Positions 44,706-53,539 of a stretch of 64,000 nt of DNA are shown piece after piece. The position numbers were made by a program, and so were the translations under genes. Below the pieces are notes generated by a model, which did not search any database, was not told where the DNA came from, and saw only the letters and a list, made by a program, of their open reading frames with translations. The stretch spans positions 70,452 to 134,451 of the forward strand of contig CAIPMU010000012.1 in NCBI GenBank assembly GCA_903866275.1. The letters are read 5' to 3'. The stretch is from Vampirovibrio chlorellavorus. Its GTDB lineage: Bacteria > Cyanobacteriota > Vampirovibrionia > Vampirovibrionales > Vampirovibrionaceae. How positions within the stretch are numbered: position 1 is the first letter of the stretch; each line of letters opens with the position of its first letter.

Positions 44706-45263
44706 CTATTGCTCCAGGCGATCCGCAGTGACAGGTGCGGTGGACATGGTCAGAAAATCACTGAGCAGATCGATGGTGATATGTCCGGCTTCCAGATCGA
44801 CGATGGGGAAAAATCGCTCGAGAAACGGAATGACCACCGTCTGATCACTCTCTTCCAGCTGGATTTCCAGATAGTCTTGCCCGCCGGAAGATAGCAGATC
44901 CTTTACCACGCCGCGTTTTCGGTTGGTTTCCGTGTCCAGCACGTTTAATCCGATGAGATCATCGGCCCAGAACTCGTCTTCATCGGGTGCCGGTAGGGCA
45001 TCCCGGTCAGCGAAGAGCAAAGCGCCGATTAAAGGCTCGGCGGCATTGCGGCTATCGATGCCCTCCAGGTGCATCAGAATCAGCGGGCCGTGTTTCCATG
45101 TTTTTTTGATCTTGAGGACTTGTGGCGCTGCTTTCCCGTGTTGCAGCGCGACTTCCTTGAGCACGCCTACCCAGTCACTGTCGGAGGCGGGGCGAACCTT
45201 GAGATCGCCCCTTACCCCGTGACAGCCTACGATTTTTCCAATGCGAACGTCTTTGATACTCAT
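44706..45263 (-). CDS. rimM: ribosome maturation factor RimM
   Basis: 185 residues; assists assembly of the 30S head and 16S rRNA processing. The N-terminal barrel has RIGKIVGCHGVRGDLKVRPA; the C-terminal PRC-barrel has DEFWADDLIGLNVLDTETNR and DYLEIQ...TVVIPFLERFFPIVDLEA. Start ATG immediately follows the YlqD stop, so the two are translationally coupled. In Firmicutes the order is ffh-rpsP-ylqC-ylqD-rimM-trmD-rplS; here only ylqD and rimM are together. It is convergent with the HD-GYP gene, 17 bp away. Confidence 0.95.
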   Translation of the reverse strand: MSIKDVRIGKIVGCHGVRGDLKVRPASDSDWVGVLKEVALQHGKAAPQVLKIKKTWKHGPLILMHLEGIDSRNAAEPLIGALLFADRDALPAPDEDEFWADDLIGLNVLDTETNRKRGVVKDLLSSGGQDYLEIQLEESDQTVVIPFLERFFPIVDLEAGHITIDLLSDFLTMSTAPVTADRLEQ

Positions 45264-45740
45264 TTAGGCAGAGATCTGGGTCACAATCCCGTCTTCAATG
45301 AGAATTTCGGCGCCTTGCAGTTTTTCATAGATGTTATCGCCCACATGCACGCTCAGAACTTCTTCCAGTTGCCCGGTCACAATGTATTGACCGTTTTCTA
45401 CATTGTCCAGATTGCCAATTTCAGAGGAAATCTGCATTTTCACCGAGGCCAGCTGGCTGCGTTTTTGCTGGGCTTCTGCGTTCAGCTGCTGGAGTTGCTG
45501 TTGCACGTTTTGACCTTGCTGAGCCACTTTTTCCAGTTGTTGCAGGCTGTACTGGTACTGGGCTTCCAGTTGTTGCAGCTGGGTATCAATCAGTTTCAGT
45601 TCGTTGTCCAGCTCACCCTTGGCGCGAGCGCGAAAGCTATCCGTTACTTTGGTTTTGACAACGACCTGGCGCTTGACTTGCACGCTGGGGCCACTTTGCT
45701 GGGTGGATGGGCTGATCATTTGCATGGTTTGTGTGCTCAT
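45264..45740 (-). CDS. ylqD: YlqD-family protein
   Basis: 158 residues. A basic N-terminus (VQVKRQVVVKTKVTDSFRAR) precedes a long coiled coil with many Gln and Leu residues (DTQLQQLEAQYQYSLQQLEK). A C-terminal beta-rich part follows (VTGQLEEVLSVHVGDNIYEK, AEILIEDGIVTQISA), typical of YlqD. Members are known from Firmicutes and Cyanobacteria next to rimM, with no established biochemical role; a part in ribosome maturation is inferred from the neighbourhood. It ends exactly where rimM starts. The start ATG lacks a strong ribosome-binding site. It is divergent from marC, with about 190 bp between. Confidence 0.85.
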   Translation of the reverse strand: MSTQTMQMISPSTQQSGPSVQVKRQVVVKTKVTDSFRARAKGELDNELKLIDTQLQQLEAQYQYSLQQLEKVAQQGQNVQQQLQQLNAEAQQKRSQLASVKMQISSEIGNLDNVENGQYIVTGQLEEVLSVHVGDNIYEKLQGAEILIEDGIVTQISA

Positions 45741-45933
45741 AATTCTGGGGGACCTCTCATCTTCCGACTTTGTAGTAATGCCATTCTACCAGAACTCCGG
45801 GGAAAGGCGGCAATTGTCCCAGGACTGTCTTTAAAAAAACCTAACAACAAAATATACAGTTGCGGTTTATAGTATAGACTGATGACCAATGACTGGTGGG
45901 TTCCCCCGCTGGCATTAATGAGGAGCTTGGGCC

Positions 45934-46602
45934 GTGCCGTTTGCGATTGATATGAACGAATTGTTGATGCTGTTTATCGGGACGTATATTTCCCTGTTTT
46001 CCATTGTGGACCCTTTGATGGCTGCGCCGGTCTTTGTGACGCTGACGGATGGTCAGACAGCCTCCCAGAGAGATGCTGTGGCCCGGCGAGCATCTCTGTT
46101 TTCCTTTGCCATTCTGAGTATCTTTTTTATTACAGGCAGTCTGATTTTAAACTTCTTTCAGATTTCCATTGATGCCCTGCGCATTGCCGGGGGATTGATG
46201 ATCCTCAGCTCCGCTTATGGCATGATCAACAAGCAGGCCACTCTGAACGCGGATGAAGAGCAAGAGGCCCAAAGAAAAGCGGTGAGCCATGATGATGTGG
46301 CCTTTTCGCCATTGGCCATGCCCATTCTCAGCGGGCCGGGGGCTATCGCTGTCATCATCGGGATGACCACCAACGCCAACGGGTCGTGGTTGAATTATCT
46401 GGTCATCGTGCTGGCCATTCTGGCGGTCAGCTTCAGCAGTTATCTGGTTTTGCGGATTTCGGACACCATGATGCAACGCATGGGACCCACCGTGGTAAAA
46501 GCTTTCACCCGGATTATGGGCTTTATTCTGTTGTGCGTGGGGGTGCAATTTATCGTGAATGGCATCACTCCGGTTCTGACCCGAATCTTTCGGGGGCATT
46601 AA
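45934..46602 (+). CDS. MarC-family membrane protein
   Basis: 222 residues, six predicted membrane helices. The family pattern is clear: LLMLFIGTYISLFSIVDPLM near the start, then AAPVFVTLTDGQTASQRDAV, LRIAGGLMILSSAYGMIN, PLAMPILSGPGAIAVIIGMT and MGPTVVKAFTRIMGFILLCV. The family (UPF0056) was named after the E. coli mar locus but its role is unknown; transport is assumed. The start is GTG with AGGAG eight bases upstream, better than the internal ATG at 45952. The gene is alone on its strand, and no promoter is clear. Confidence 0.92.
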   Translation: MPFAIDMNELLMLFIGTYISLFSIVDPLMAAPVFVTLTDGQTASQRDAVARRASLFSFAILSIFFITGSLILNFFQISIDALRIAGGLMILSSAYGMINKQATLNADEEQEAQRKAVSHDDVAFSPLAMPILSGPGAIAVIIGMTTNANGSWLNYLVIVLAILAVSFSSYLVLRISDTMMQRMGPTVVKAFTRIMGFILLCVGVQFIVNGITPVLTRIFRGH

Positions 46603-46617
46603 GCCATTTTTCAGGCG

Positions 46618-46644
46618 AAAAAAAAGGTATCCTTGCGGATACCT
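46618..46644 (-). terminator. intrinsic terminator oriented leftward
   Basis: Stem AGGTATCC (46625-46632) with GGATACCT (46637-46644), loop TTGC. The strong T-run is on the minus strand (A-run 46618-46625), so the canonical terminator faces leftward although the gene just to the left, marC, runs rightward. It could stop transcripts that start in the gene-free stretch to the right. On the plus strand it is a hairpin without an adjacent T-run, and may still serve marC weakly. Confidence 0.6.
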
Positions 46645-47633
46645 ATGTTCATCACCTTTTTTGTAGATTGTGTTTTTTAGATTGTGAGTAAAATTGTTAA
46701 TTTGAACGGTTTGCAAAAAATAAAATCGCAAATCGGTTCAGTGGATTAAATTGAACGAAGGCCTAGATCGAGACTAAGACGACGTTTGTTTTAAAGCTCT
46801 ACTTAGGCAGTGGAAACCCCAACAGTTAAGCCCACTCAAATCGGGAAAATCATTTGACTCAGGAGTGAGATTGCGTTGCTTTGAGTGAGAAAGCGATACC
46901 TGAAGTCTAGCCCCAAAATGAAAACCCATAAATTTGAATTGAGTCTATTTTCCCAGCTAATTGATAATTGTAAAGGGGGGAATTTAAAAAGACTTGAAAA
47001 TTTGGCGGAAAGTAGCTCAGGCATTGTTTAGTTCATGGGTTTGAATCCGTTTTTTCTGTGTAACATGCAATGCCATAAATAAACAATAAATTAGCAGGTA
47101 TTCAGATTTGAAACACACTGATAACAAAAACGGGTTTTCGTGACGTTTGATCCGGGATTGCACGGGTTGATTTTTGGGGTGGCCTTGCTGACATGGTCGT
47201 TCTGAATGGGTTGTTGGGGGCTGGCGCTCCGGGGAACGATCCCCGGCAAGGGAATGCCTGATGCTGGTCCCGGTCTTTGCCCTGACTGTGCGGATCTTTC
47301 AAAAAACTCTGTCTCAGGGGCTTCCCAGAATTGTAAAAGAATATTATGATGAGTTAAGTAACGTTAAGTAATCGGTTGGCGTGGTAGTCCACTGTTGGCT
47401 CCAGTATCGGGTTAGGCCGGTTCTCATCAGGTGTCTCATCCGAGACGCGGATGTCCCTCAGCCCCCGGATTGCTGTACTGGCTCCTCGGACTTTTCTGGG
47501 TAGTCCCCTGGCTCTGGCTGGATGGAACCAGACGATCTGGCAATCTGTTTTTCAGGTTCCATCCCCTTTCGAGTACTTGAGCAAATCTCGTCTTACAAAG
47601 CATCAGTATCCCAAATCAACGCGTGGAGTTAAG
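46645..47633. other. one-kilobase gene-free stretch with several hairpins and a tRNA-like fragment
   Basis: No convincing coding frame. Contents: a hairpin TGAAC...GTTCA with inner TTTGC/GCAAA (about 46704-46741); a tRNA-like fragment at 47004-47060 with TAGCTCAG and GGGTTTGAATCC but no anticodon arm; a perfect hairpin CCGGGGA-ACGA-TCCCCGG near 47230-47247; and short inverted repeats GTGG/CCAC and GTCTC/GAGAC close to the methylase. The leftward terminator at 46618-46644 fits a transcript made from this region. A 61-codon extension of the methylase frame at 47451 is not used. Confidence 0.45.
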
Positions 47634-48458
47634 ATGAAGCCTTTTTTAAAATGGGCGGGCAACAAGTTTGCCATCCTGCAACGCATCAAGGAAATTTTAC
47701 CGGAAGGAAACCGCTTGATTGAGCCCTTTGCGGGTTCAGCCGCCGTGTTTCTCAACACCGATTTCTCCGAGGCCATCCTGAGTGATATTAATGCGGATCT
47801 GATCAATTTATACCAGTTTCTCAAAACAGACGGTGAGTCTTTCATCGATTATTGCCGGACCTTTTTTGTGCCGGAAACCAATAATGCGGAAAGCTACTAC
47901 CAGTTTCGGCAAATTTTCAACACCACTGACGATCTCAAATTGAAAGCCGCCCTCTTTCTATTTTTTAACCGACATGGCTACAACGGACTTTGTCGATACA
48001 ACAACAAAGGCGAGTTTAACGTGCCGTTTGGCAAGTACACCAAGCCCTATTTCCCCACGCAGGAAATGTTCGCCTTCCACGAGAAAATTCAAGGTGCCCA
48101 GCTCTTGCATCGCGATTTCATCAGTACCCTGCAGATGGCTCGCCCCGGCGATGTGATTTACTGTGATCCACCGTATGTGCCCCTGACCGCGACCGCCAAC
48201 TTTACCGGATACGCCACGGGTGGCTTTGGTCTGGCCGAGCAGGAAGCCCTGGCCAATATGGCCCGTTCGCTGGCTCAAAAAGGTATTCAGGTTATTATTT
48301 CCAACCACGATACCGTCTTTACCCAAACGGCCTACCAGTCCGCCGAAATTATCTCTTTTCAGGTGCGACGCTTTATCAGCTGCAAAGGCGAGTCCCGCGG
48401 GCAAGCCAATGAAATGCTGGCTCACTTTGGCAGGGTAGGGGCCGCGTTGGCGGGATAA
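47634..48458 (+). CDS. DNA adenine methylase (Dam family, class D12)
   Basis: 274 residues from the ATG at 47634, which has GGAG six bases upstream; the frame is open to 47451, but that adds 61 residues absent from the family. Motif X MKPFLKWAGNKFAILQRIKE, motif I RLIEPFAGSAAVFLN and catalytic motif IV DVIYCDPPYVPLT are in the alpha-class order, with FNRHGYNGLCRYNNKGEFNV typical of Dam and DpnII-type enzymes. Adenine methylation, probably at GATC, is expected. No restriction gene is adjacent, so it looks like an orphan methylase with a role in mismatch repair, replication or gene control. Confidence 0.93.
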   Translation: MKPFLKWAGNKFAILQRIKEILPEGNRLIEPFAGSAAVFLNTDFSEAILSDINADLINLYQFLKTDGESFIDYCRTFFVPETNNAESYYQFRQIFNTTDDLKLKAALFLFFNRHGYNGLCRYNNKGEFNVPFGKYTKPYFPTQEMFAFHEKIQGAQLLHRDFISTLQMARPGDVIYCDPPYVPLTATANFTGYATGGFGLAEQEALANMARSLAQKGIQVIISNHDTVFTQTAYQSAEIISFQVRRFISCKGESRGQANEMLAHFGRVGAALAG

Positions 48459-49008
48459 TCTAACCAGCTTAGGCATGAATGGTTCTAGGTTTTTCGACCT
48501 GACTTAAAGCTGAGGGCTTGCTGCTTTTATCTTTCTTTTTGGGGAGGGGGATGAAATGCGATGCCTTCCGGGCATGGCGCCGAAAATCCGCAGGGCTTGA
48601 TATGGTTTGCCAGCCTTCCCGGCCCTCTTCATACACATAAAAGAACGGATGCCTTCACTACAAGGCATCCGCTACGGAAATTTTCAGAAATCCACAGTTT
48701 TTTGAACCACCCGCAAGTTACGAGTTGAGACTATTCTATAAAATGACTCGGGCTGTGCATACATCCCGATAGTGGAGATTTTTCCCTGCTTCTGCAACAA
48801 ACAGAGGAGCCTGCGGTGCCCCCTTGGGCTTGCGGGTGGCTGCTTTTACCCTAAACCTCAACCATTTCTGTTAATTTTATGATTCAAAACATGATGCAGA
48901 GTAACACCAAAATCCGCATGTTTGTTTTCATGCCTTCAGAAGCCAGTGCCCCCACTGTGATTTCCTCCTCTGAGGCCAGTGGGTGTCGTAACAGAAGGTT
49001 TATCACGG
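48459..49008. other. gene-free interval after methylase, with hairpin
   Basis: About 550 bp. A perfect 10-bp hairpin CGGATGCCTT/AAGGCATCCG lies at 48646-48671 (6-nt loop), without a T-run; it may end methylase transcripts or be a protein site. GATGCCTT also occurs around 48559. A TATAAA-like stretch near 48737 and a GAGGCC close to 48970 precede the next gene. A 74-codon frame at 48879 overlaps the next gene in another frame and is not called. Confidence 0.35.
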
Positions 49009-50811
49009 ATGGGACAACAATCGCCTTTTTCACCGCAGGGACAATTCCCTTATCCCCAGACTCTGCCTGCCCTGCTGGGGCAACCGTCTGTCTTGCCGAA
49101 TAATACCCTTAGGGGGGGGGCGTCCGCCACCGCTCCGGTTGGCATGATGCCTGCCACAGGCGCGTTTACCGGGGTTGATCCCGCGATGATGGCTGCCGCA
49201 CAGCAATCGTTGGCCAATCCCGATGCAGGCGATGTCAACACGATTCTGCCCAGCCCAAAAGCCTTGGGAGAGGGTGCATTGGCCGGTGGTGCCGTTGCCC
49301 TGGGTATGAATTTTCTGACCCAAAAAGATGTGTTTAACACAGGCGCCCGCTGGCTGGATAAAATGCCGGGTGCCCAATGGTTGGGTCAAAGGCTGGATAA
49401 GCTGAAAAGTTATGCGGACAAGCACGGCAGCTTTAAAGAATTTCTGATGCCGGATGCGCACTTGCCAAGCCATTCACCCCAAGCCGATATTGACAAGGCC
49501 ATTCAAGCCAGCATGCAGTATATGGAGCAAAATCAGCTTAAAAACGTGCTGGGGCCTTATCAAAAGCAGTTCATTAAGCAGTGCGAGAAGTCGAATGCGC
49601 TGAAAACAGCTTACGAAAAATTGTTGCGCGAGACGGGGCATTCCCAAACTGGAAAATATCTCGTTGCTGTTGCTAAAGACAATCCGGTGCATTCCAGCGC
49701 GACCCTGGCAGGTGTGGTCCAAAATCTGGATCAGCAAATGAACCACCTGAAGGAGCTGCCCAACAAGACCAAAGAGCAGAAGGCGCTCTATAAGACCCTC
49801 CGCCATATGAAAGAACGGGTCAGCGGGATTAAAGAACTCTATAAACCGCTCTATGAGAGTCAGGTTCATCTCACCGCTAAATTGAGCGCTGAAGGCGTAG
49901 GCCCTGTTGGGCGCTGCTTTGCCGGTTTCACGAATTATATCCAGCGTATCTTCAATGGCACCACCATGCGTATTACTGCCGAAAAAGAGGCAACCCAGGC
50001 CGCTGGGGAAAACCTTGCTCAAAAGGGCTGGGGTCTCGCTAAAAAAGCAGTTGGGCCTTTGCTTGCAGGCGTTATGATTTTCGGTCTCTCTTTCCATGCC
50101 GCCCATAATGCGCAGGATGGTGAAAAGAAGAAGACCTTCTTCCATAACTTGCTGGGCTCTCAAATCTTTAACTTTATCGGCTGGGAATTTGGCCGGAAAA
50201 TGCTCAACTCGTTTCAGTTTGGCAGTAAGGTCTTTGGCCGTGCCGCTGGCAAAACCCTGCCGGGCTTCCTGAGTAAAATTCCGCTGGTGGGTGGCATTAC
50301 GCTGGCCGGTCTGGGGACCGAACTGGTGGCCATGTTCCTCTTTGGGAGCATGTTCCAGAAAGTGGGCGAGAAAATTTCCGGCGCCATCTTTGGGCGGCCC
50401 AGTCAGGCCAGCATCGATGGCAAGCGTAATAACCAGAATGCACAAGGACAGCTTAATCCCGCGTTTCAAACGCCACAGGGCTTCATGAATCCCGTCTGGA
50501 TGGGGGCGGCTATGCCGAATCAGTCTGTAGCAACCCAGCCCGCATCGGGATTCAATCCCGGCTGGACGGGATCACCGATGCCCCAGCCCACGACCGCTAT
50601 GCCCATGCAGCGGACCCAGTTTCCAACCGGGGGGGTGCCACGTGCCACGGCGCCTGTTCAGGCCAGTGTGCCTCAGCCCCGCAAATTCAGCCTGACGCCT
50701 GATCAAATTCGCAATAGTCAGGTGGCCAACGAATACGACCGGTATTACGATAATCTGAAAGCCGACAAAACGCTGGACAAACGGCCGGGCAAATTGTTAG
50801 ATAGAACCTAG
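49009..50811 (+). CDS. large membrane-associated protein of unknown function
   Basis: 600 residues from the ATG at 49009 (GAAGG ten bases upstream); a GTG at 48979 is the alternative. No family recognised. The first 80 residues are Pro/Gly/Ala-rich; then come GALAGGAVALGMNFL and a helical, Lys-rich region of about 230 residues with coiled-coil character (KELPNKTKEQKALYKTLRHM). Four hydrophobic stretches follow, including GPLLAGVMIFGLSFHAAHNA and GITLAGLGTELVAMFLFGSM. The tail is Pro/Met/Gln-rich and ends with RKFSLTPDQIRNS and NEYDRYYDNLKADKTLDK. It resembles in style the pair at 21.3-23.2 kb. A 190-bp gap separates it from the next gene, which shares the motif near its C-terminus. Confidence 0.72.
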   Translation: MGQQSPFSPQGQFPYPQTLPALLGQPSVLPNNTLRGGASATAPVGMMPATGAFTGVDPAMMAAAQQSLANPDAGDVNTILPSPKALGEGALAGGAVALGMNFLTQKDVFNTGARWLDKMPGAQWLGQRLDKLKSYADKHGSFKEFLMPDAHLPSHSPQADIDKAIQASMQYMEQNQLKNVLGPYQKQFIKQCEKSNALKTAYEKLLRETGHSQTGKYLVAVAKDNPVHSSATLAGVVQNLDQQMNHLKELPNKTKEQKALYKTLRHMKERVSGIKELYKPLYESQVHLTAKLSAEGVGPVGRCFAGFTNYIQRIFNGTTMRITAEKEATQAAGENLAQKGWGLAKKAVGPLLAGVMIFGLSFHAAHNAQDGEKKKTFFHNLLGSQIFNFIGWEFGRKMLNSFQFGSKVFGRAAGKTLPGFLSKIPLVGGITLAGLGTELVAMFLFGSMFQKVGEKISGAIFGRPSQASIDGKRNNQNAQGQLNPAFQTPQGFMNPVWMGAAMPNQSVATQPASGFNPGWTGSPMPQPTTAMPMQRTQFPTGGVPRATAPVQASVPQPRKFSLTPDQIRNSQVANEYDRYYDNLKADKTLDKRPGKLLDRT

Positions 50812-51003
50812 TTTGCACCCCGTATCCGTTTGGCCTGTCCGGGAGTCGCTGTTGTTGAGGCTGTATCGGAATGCGTGAGGTTCTCGCATTCAGGACTGGA
50901 TCATCCAGCGGGAATCGTCTGCATCATCTTGCCTGTGTTGCTTTGATGGATTTCCGAAGGCGCACGACGCTTCTGGCTTGCCTGTTGATGGGCGTGATCC
51001 GTC

Positions 51004-51597
51004 ATGTCTTTTCCCGATCTCAAATCCAAAGTGCTGCAGCAGCTGCCAGGCTCCCTTCAGGCCCTGAATGGGGGGCTGTCGGCGTCATCCACTTCCCCTG
51101 CTACAGGCTTTGCGCCCGCCTCGATCCCGGCCACTTCTGCCGGTACTTCTGTTGGCTTGCCTGCCGCCAATGCTGGTCCTGCCCAATCCCCTGACGTCCC
51201 GGAGGATGCCCGGCCAAAAGTCATACCGGTCAATCTACTGGAGCGTTGGACCTCGAAACTGTCGGAGCGATTTCAGGCAGGCAAGCTGGGATTGCACCAT
51301 ATTTTCAGGCCTGAAAACCGACCCGCCACATCAGGCGCGGGCAAGCCCGCCCGCCCGGTCGGAGAGTCTCGGCCCGGCAGCAGCCTGAAGCCAATGACCG
51401 TTGATGAAATGTTGGCCCGCATGCCCAAGGCCCCGAAACCGCCAACGCCTCGCTTTACCATTACCCCGGAGGAGATTCGTTACAGCCCCAGCAGGGCCGA
51501 ACAGGACAGTTTGCAGCGTCAGGTTTTTGCCCTGCCCTGGAATGACGAGGACGTGTTCAATCCTTTCCACACTGGCCCCTGCAACGTTACGGATTGA
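51004..51597 (+). CDS. proline-rich protein sharing a C-terminal motif with its neighbour
   Basis: 197 residues, no family recognised, no signal peptide or membrane segment. Residues 1-75 are Ser, Ala, Pro-rich. A short conserved-looking stretch follows, VIPVNLLERWTSKLSERFQA, then GKLGLHHIFRPENRP. Near the end lies PRFTITPEEIRYSPSRAEQD, which matches RKFSLTPDQIRNS in the neighbour (both F-hydrophobic-TP-acidic-x-IR). The rest ends WNDEDVFNPFHTGPCNVTD. The motif may be a docking or regulatory peptide. Start ATG with a weak ribosome-binding site. It is presumably expressed with the upstream gene, and lies 50 bp before the convergent aldehyde dehydrogenase gene. Confidence 0.65.
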   Translation: MSFPDLKSKVLQQLPGSLQALNGGLSASSTSPATGFAPASIPATSAGTSVGLPAANAGPAQSPDVPEDARPKVIPVNLLERWTSKLSERFQAGKLGLHHIFRPENRPATSGAGKPARPVGESRPGSSLKPMTVDEMLARMPKAPKPPTPRFTITPEEIRYSPSRAEQDSLQRQVFALPWNDEDVFNPFHTGPCNVTD

Positions 51598-51650
51598 GGC
51601 TGTTGGGGGATTGAAGTTCATGCGGTGGTCCCAATTAATAGAGGTAGGCG

Positions 51651-53246
51651 TTAAATCCGGGTTTTGTCCCGGTTTTGCCAAAAAGGCAGCCAGCGCAGAG
51701 GGCACCACAGGCTGAGGTGATGACTGGAAAAGGCCAGCACGGTTTGAGCCCGCGCGGGCAGATCCTGCGGATTGTGGCCAAACAGCCACATCGGCTTACC
51801 CACCACCGGCCAGGAGAAAAATCGATTCTCGCTCAGGATTTGAATCTGGCAGAGCTCCAGTAAGGCCCGCTCACCATGACTCACCCCGGAGCCGCTGGCT
51901 TTCCAGCCGCCCCAGGGGGCGCTCAGCATGGCATAGTTGCTGGGGCCGACGTCGTTGATCACCACCGTGCCACAGGCCAGCTGCGGCGCCAGTACCCTGG
52001 CCTGATCGGTTGGGCCAAACAGGCTGGTTGTCAGGCCATAGGGTGAGGCGTTAATCTGTGCGATGGCTTCGCTCACCGAGGCATAGGGGATGACCGGTAG
52101 CACCGGGCCAAATACTTCTTCCTGCAAAATTCGGGCTTCCTTAGGGACGTTGCTGAGCAAGGTGGGTTCATAAAACCAGCCGGGGCCCGCCTTGGGTTTT
52201 CCGCCAATGAGACAGCTTGCGCCTAGTGTCAGGGCGTCCGCTACCTGTGCGCTCAGCAGATTGCGCTGGGCTTCGCTGATCAATGGCCCCATGTGGTTTG
52301 CCGGATTCTCGGGAGAACCGACTTTCAGCTGGCTGATCTTATCCTGCAGCAAGGCCAACAGGGGTTGCTCCAGTTCCTGAGGCACAAAAAGGCGTTTAAC
52401 CCCAGCGCATGCTTGCCCGGCATTGGTAAAGCGTCCCCAGAGGGCGTAGCTGGCTATTTTGTCCAGATCGCAGCCCGGTAACACCAGCATGGCATCACTG
52501 CCACCCAGTTCCAGGCTGCACCAAATTCCTTTTTCGCTGGTCAGTCTGCGAATTTTTTGACCGACGGCGGCGCTGCCGGTAAAAATTACCCCGTCAATGG
52601 GTTCATCGAGCAGGCGCGCGCCGGTTGCCCCATCGCCTTGCAACAGGCTCACCAGATGCGTGGGCAGGTTTAGTGCCTGCAAGGCCTCTTGAAATAGTTC
52701 TACCAGCAATTGTCCGGTGCCCGGGGTCAGTTCGCTGGGTTTCAGGATCACGGTGTTTCCGGCCATGAGGGCAGTGGCGATGCCGCTCATGGGGATGGCC
52801 AGCGGGTAGTTCCAGGGTGAAATCACGGCAATGACGCCGCGAGGATGAAAGGTTTCCCAGTGGGCCCGCCCGGTAATCAGCGAAATCATATCGTTGGGGA
52901 GCATGCGCGGGCGGAGTTTTCTGGGCCCCAGATCCGCGTAGTATTTCAGGGCGCTGAGCGCCGTGCCTACATCGGCCTCCAATGCATCGGCCAACGGTTT
53001 TCCGATCTCCTGACTGATTGTTTGTGCCACAGCCTGACTGCGGGCATACAGGCGGTTCAATACCGCTTCCAGCAGCTGTGAGCGCACTTTGAGGGGCGTA
53101 TCGTGCCATACGGCCTGAGCGATGCGGGCCTGAGCGACGGCGCTTGTCACCTCGGTCTCGCTGGCAATGGGGTACTCCCCGAGTGCGTCGCCTGTGGCCG
53201 GGCTGTACTTCATAAAGTGGGATGTTGCAGACTGGGACGCGTTCAT
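51651..53246 (-). CDS. aldehyde dehydrogenase family protein
   Basis: NAD(P)-dependent oxidation of an aldehyde to the acid. About 531 residues from the ATG at 53246 (AGG nine bases upstream); an ATG at 53276 is also possible. N-terminal fold: YSPATGDALGEYPIASETEV; cofactor loop HPRGVIAVISPWNYPLAIPM and VIFTGSAAVGQKI; catalytic residues in LELGGSDAMLVL (Glu) and GRFTNAGQACAGVKRLFVP (Cys). All key residues are present. After the family core there is a tail of about 50 residues with several Trp (KPMWLFGHNPQDLPARAQTV), which is longer than usual. The substrate is not clear; succinate semialdehyde or a fatty aldehyde are common for this subgroup. No partner enzyme is adjacent. Confidence 0.9.
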   Translation of the reverse strand: MNASQSATSHFMKYSPATGDALGEYPIASETEVTSAVAQARIAQAVWHDTPLKVRSQLLEAVLNRLYARSQAVAQTISQEIGKPLADALEADVGTALSALKYYADLGPRKLRPRMLPNDMISLITGRAHWETFHPRGVIAVISPWNYPLAIPMSGIATALMAGNTVILKPSELTPGTGQLLVELFQEALQALNLPTHLVSLLQGDGATGARLLDEPIDGVIFTGSAAVGQKIRRLTSEKGIWCSLELGGSDAMLVLPGCDLDKIASYALWGRFTNAGQACAGVKRLFVPQELEQPLLALLQDKISQLKVGSPENPANHMGPLISEAQRNLLSAQVADALTLGASCLIGGKPKAGPGWFYEPTLLSNVPKEARILQEEVFGPVLPVIPYASVSEAIAQINASPYGLTTSLFGPTDQARVLAPQLACGTVVINDVGPSNYAMLSAPWGGWKASGSGVSHGERALLELCQIQILSENRFFSWPVVGKPMWLFGHNPQDLPARAQTVLAFSSHHLSLWCPLRWLPFWQNRDKTRI

Positions 53247-53539
53247 AAATATGCCTGTCAGCCCAACCGGATGCATTGAGCCCTGACGCTACGAGTCTCA
53301 TTATAGCGGGTTTATGGTCTGGCGGTGTGAGGCTTGCCGGCTGAGCGGCACTTACGTTGCATTGTGTAGATTCTGCTTACACTCATGAAAAAGGACCCCA
53401 GGTTGGGTTGAGCCCGCGATAAGCTCAGCAGCAGCAGGCCGGGTCATTTATCCAGTGGATTTGGGCGGGATTTGAAAAACACGATTGAAGATTTCCCCAC
53501 TCTTGCCGATACAGAGATTGAGCCCCTGAGGAGACCCCC

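Noticed and set aside
47217-47300. Possible SRP (4.5S) RNA on the minus strand, because of the GC-rich hairpin
   Set aside because: The conserved GGUCAGG...GGAAGCAGCC apical loop is absent.
47451-47633. N-terminal extension of the methylase
   Set aside because: The 61 extra codons lack a ribosome-binding site and are not part of the Dam family; GGAG before the ATG at 47634 fixes the start.
48879-49103. 74-codon frame ahead of the large unknown gene
   Set aside because: It overlaps the start of the larger frame in another phase and has no ribosome-binding site of note.
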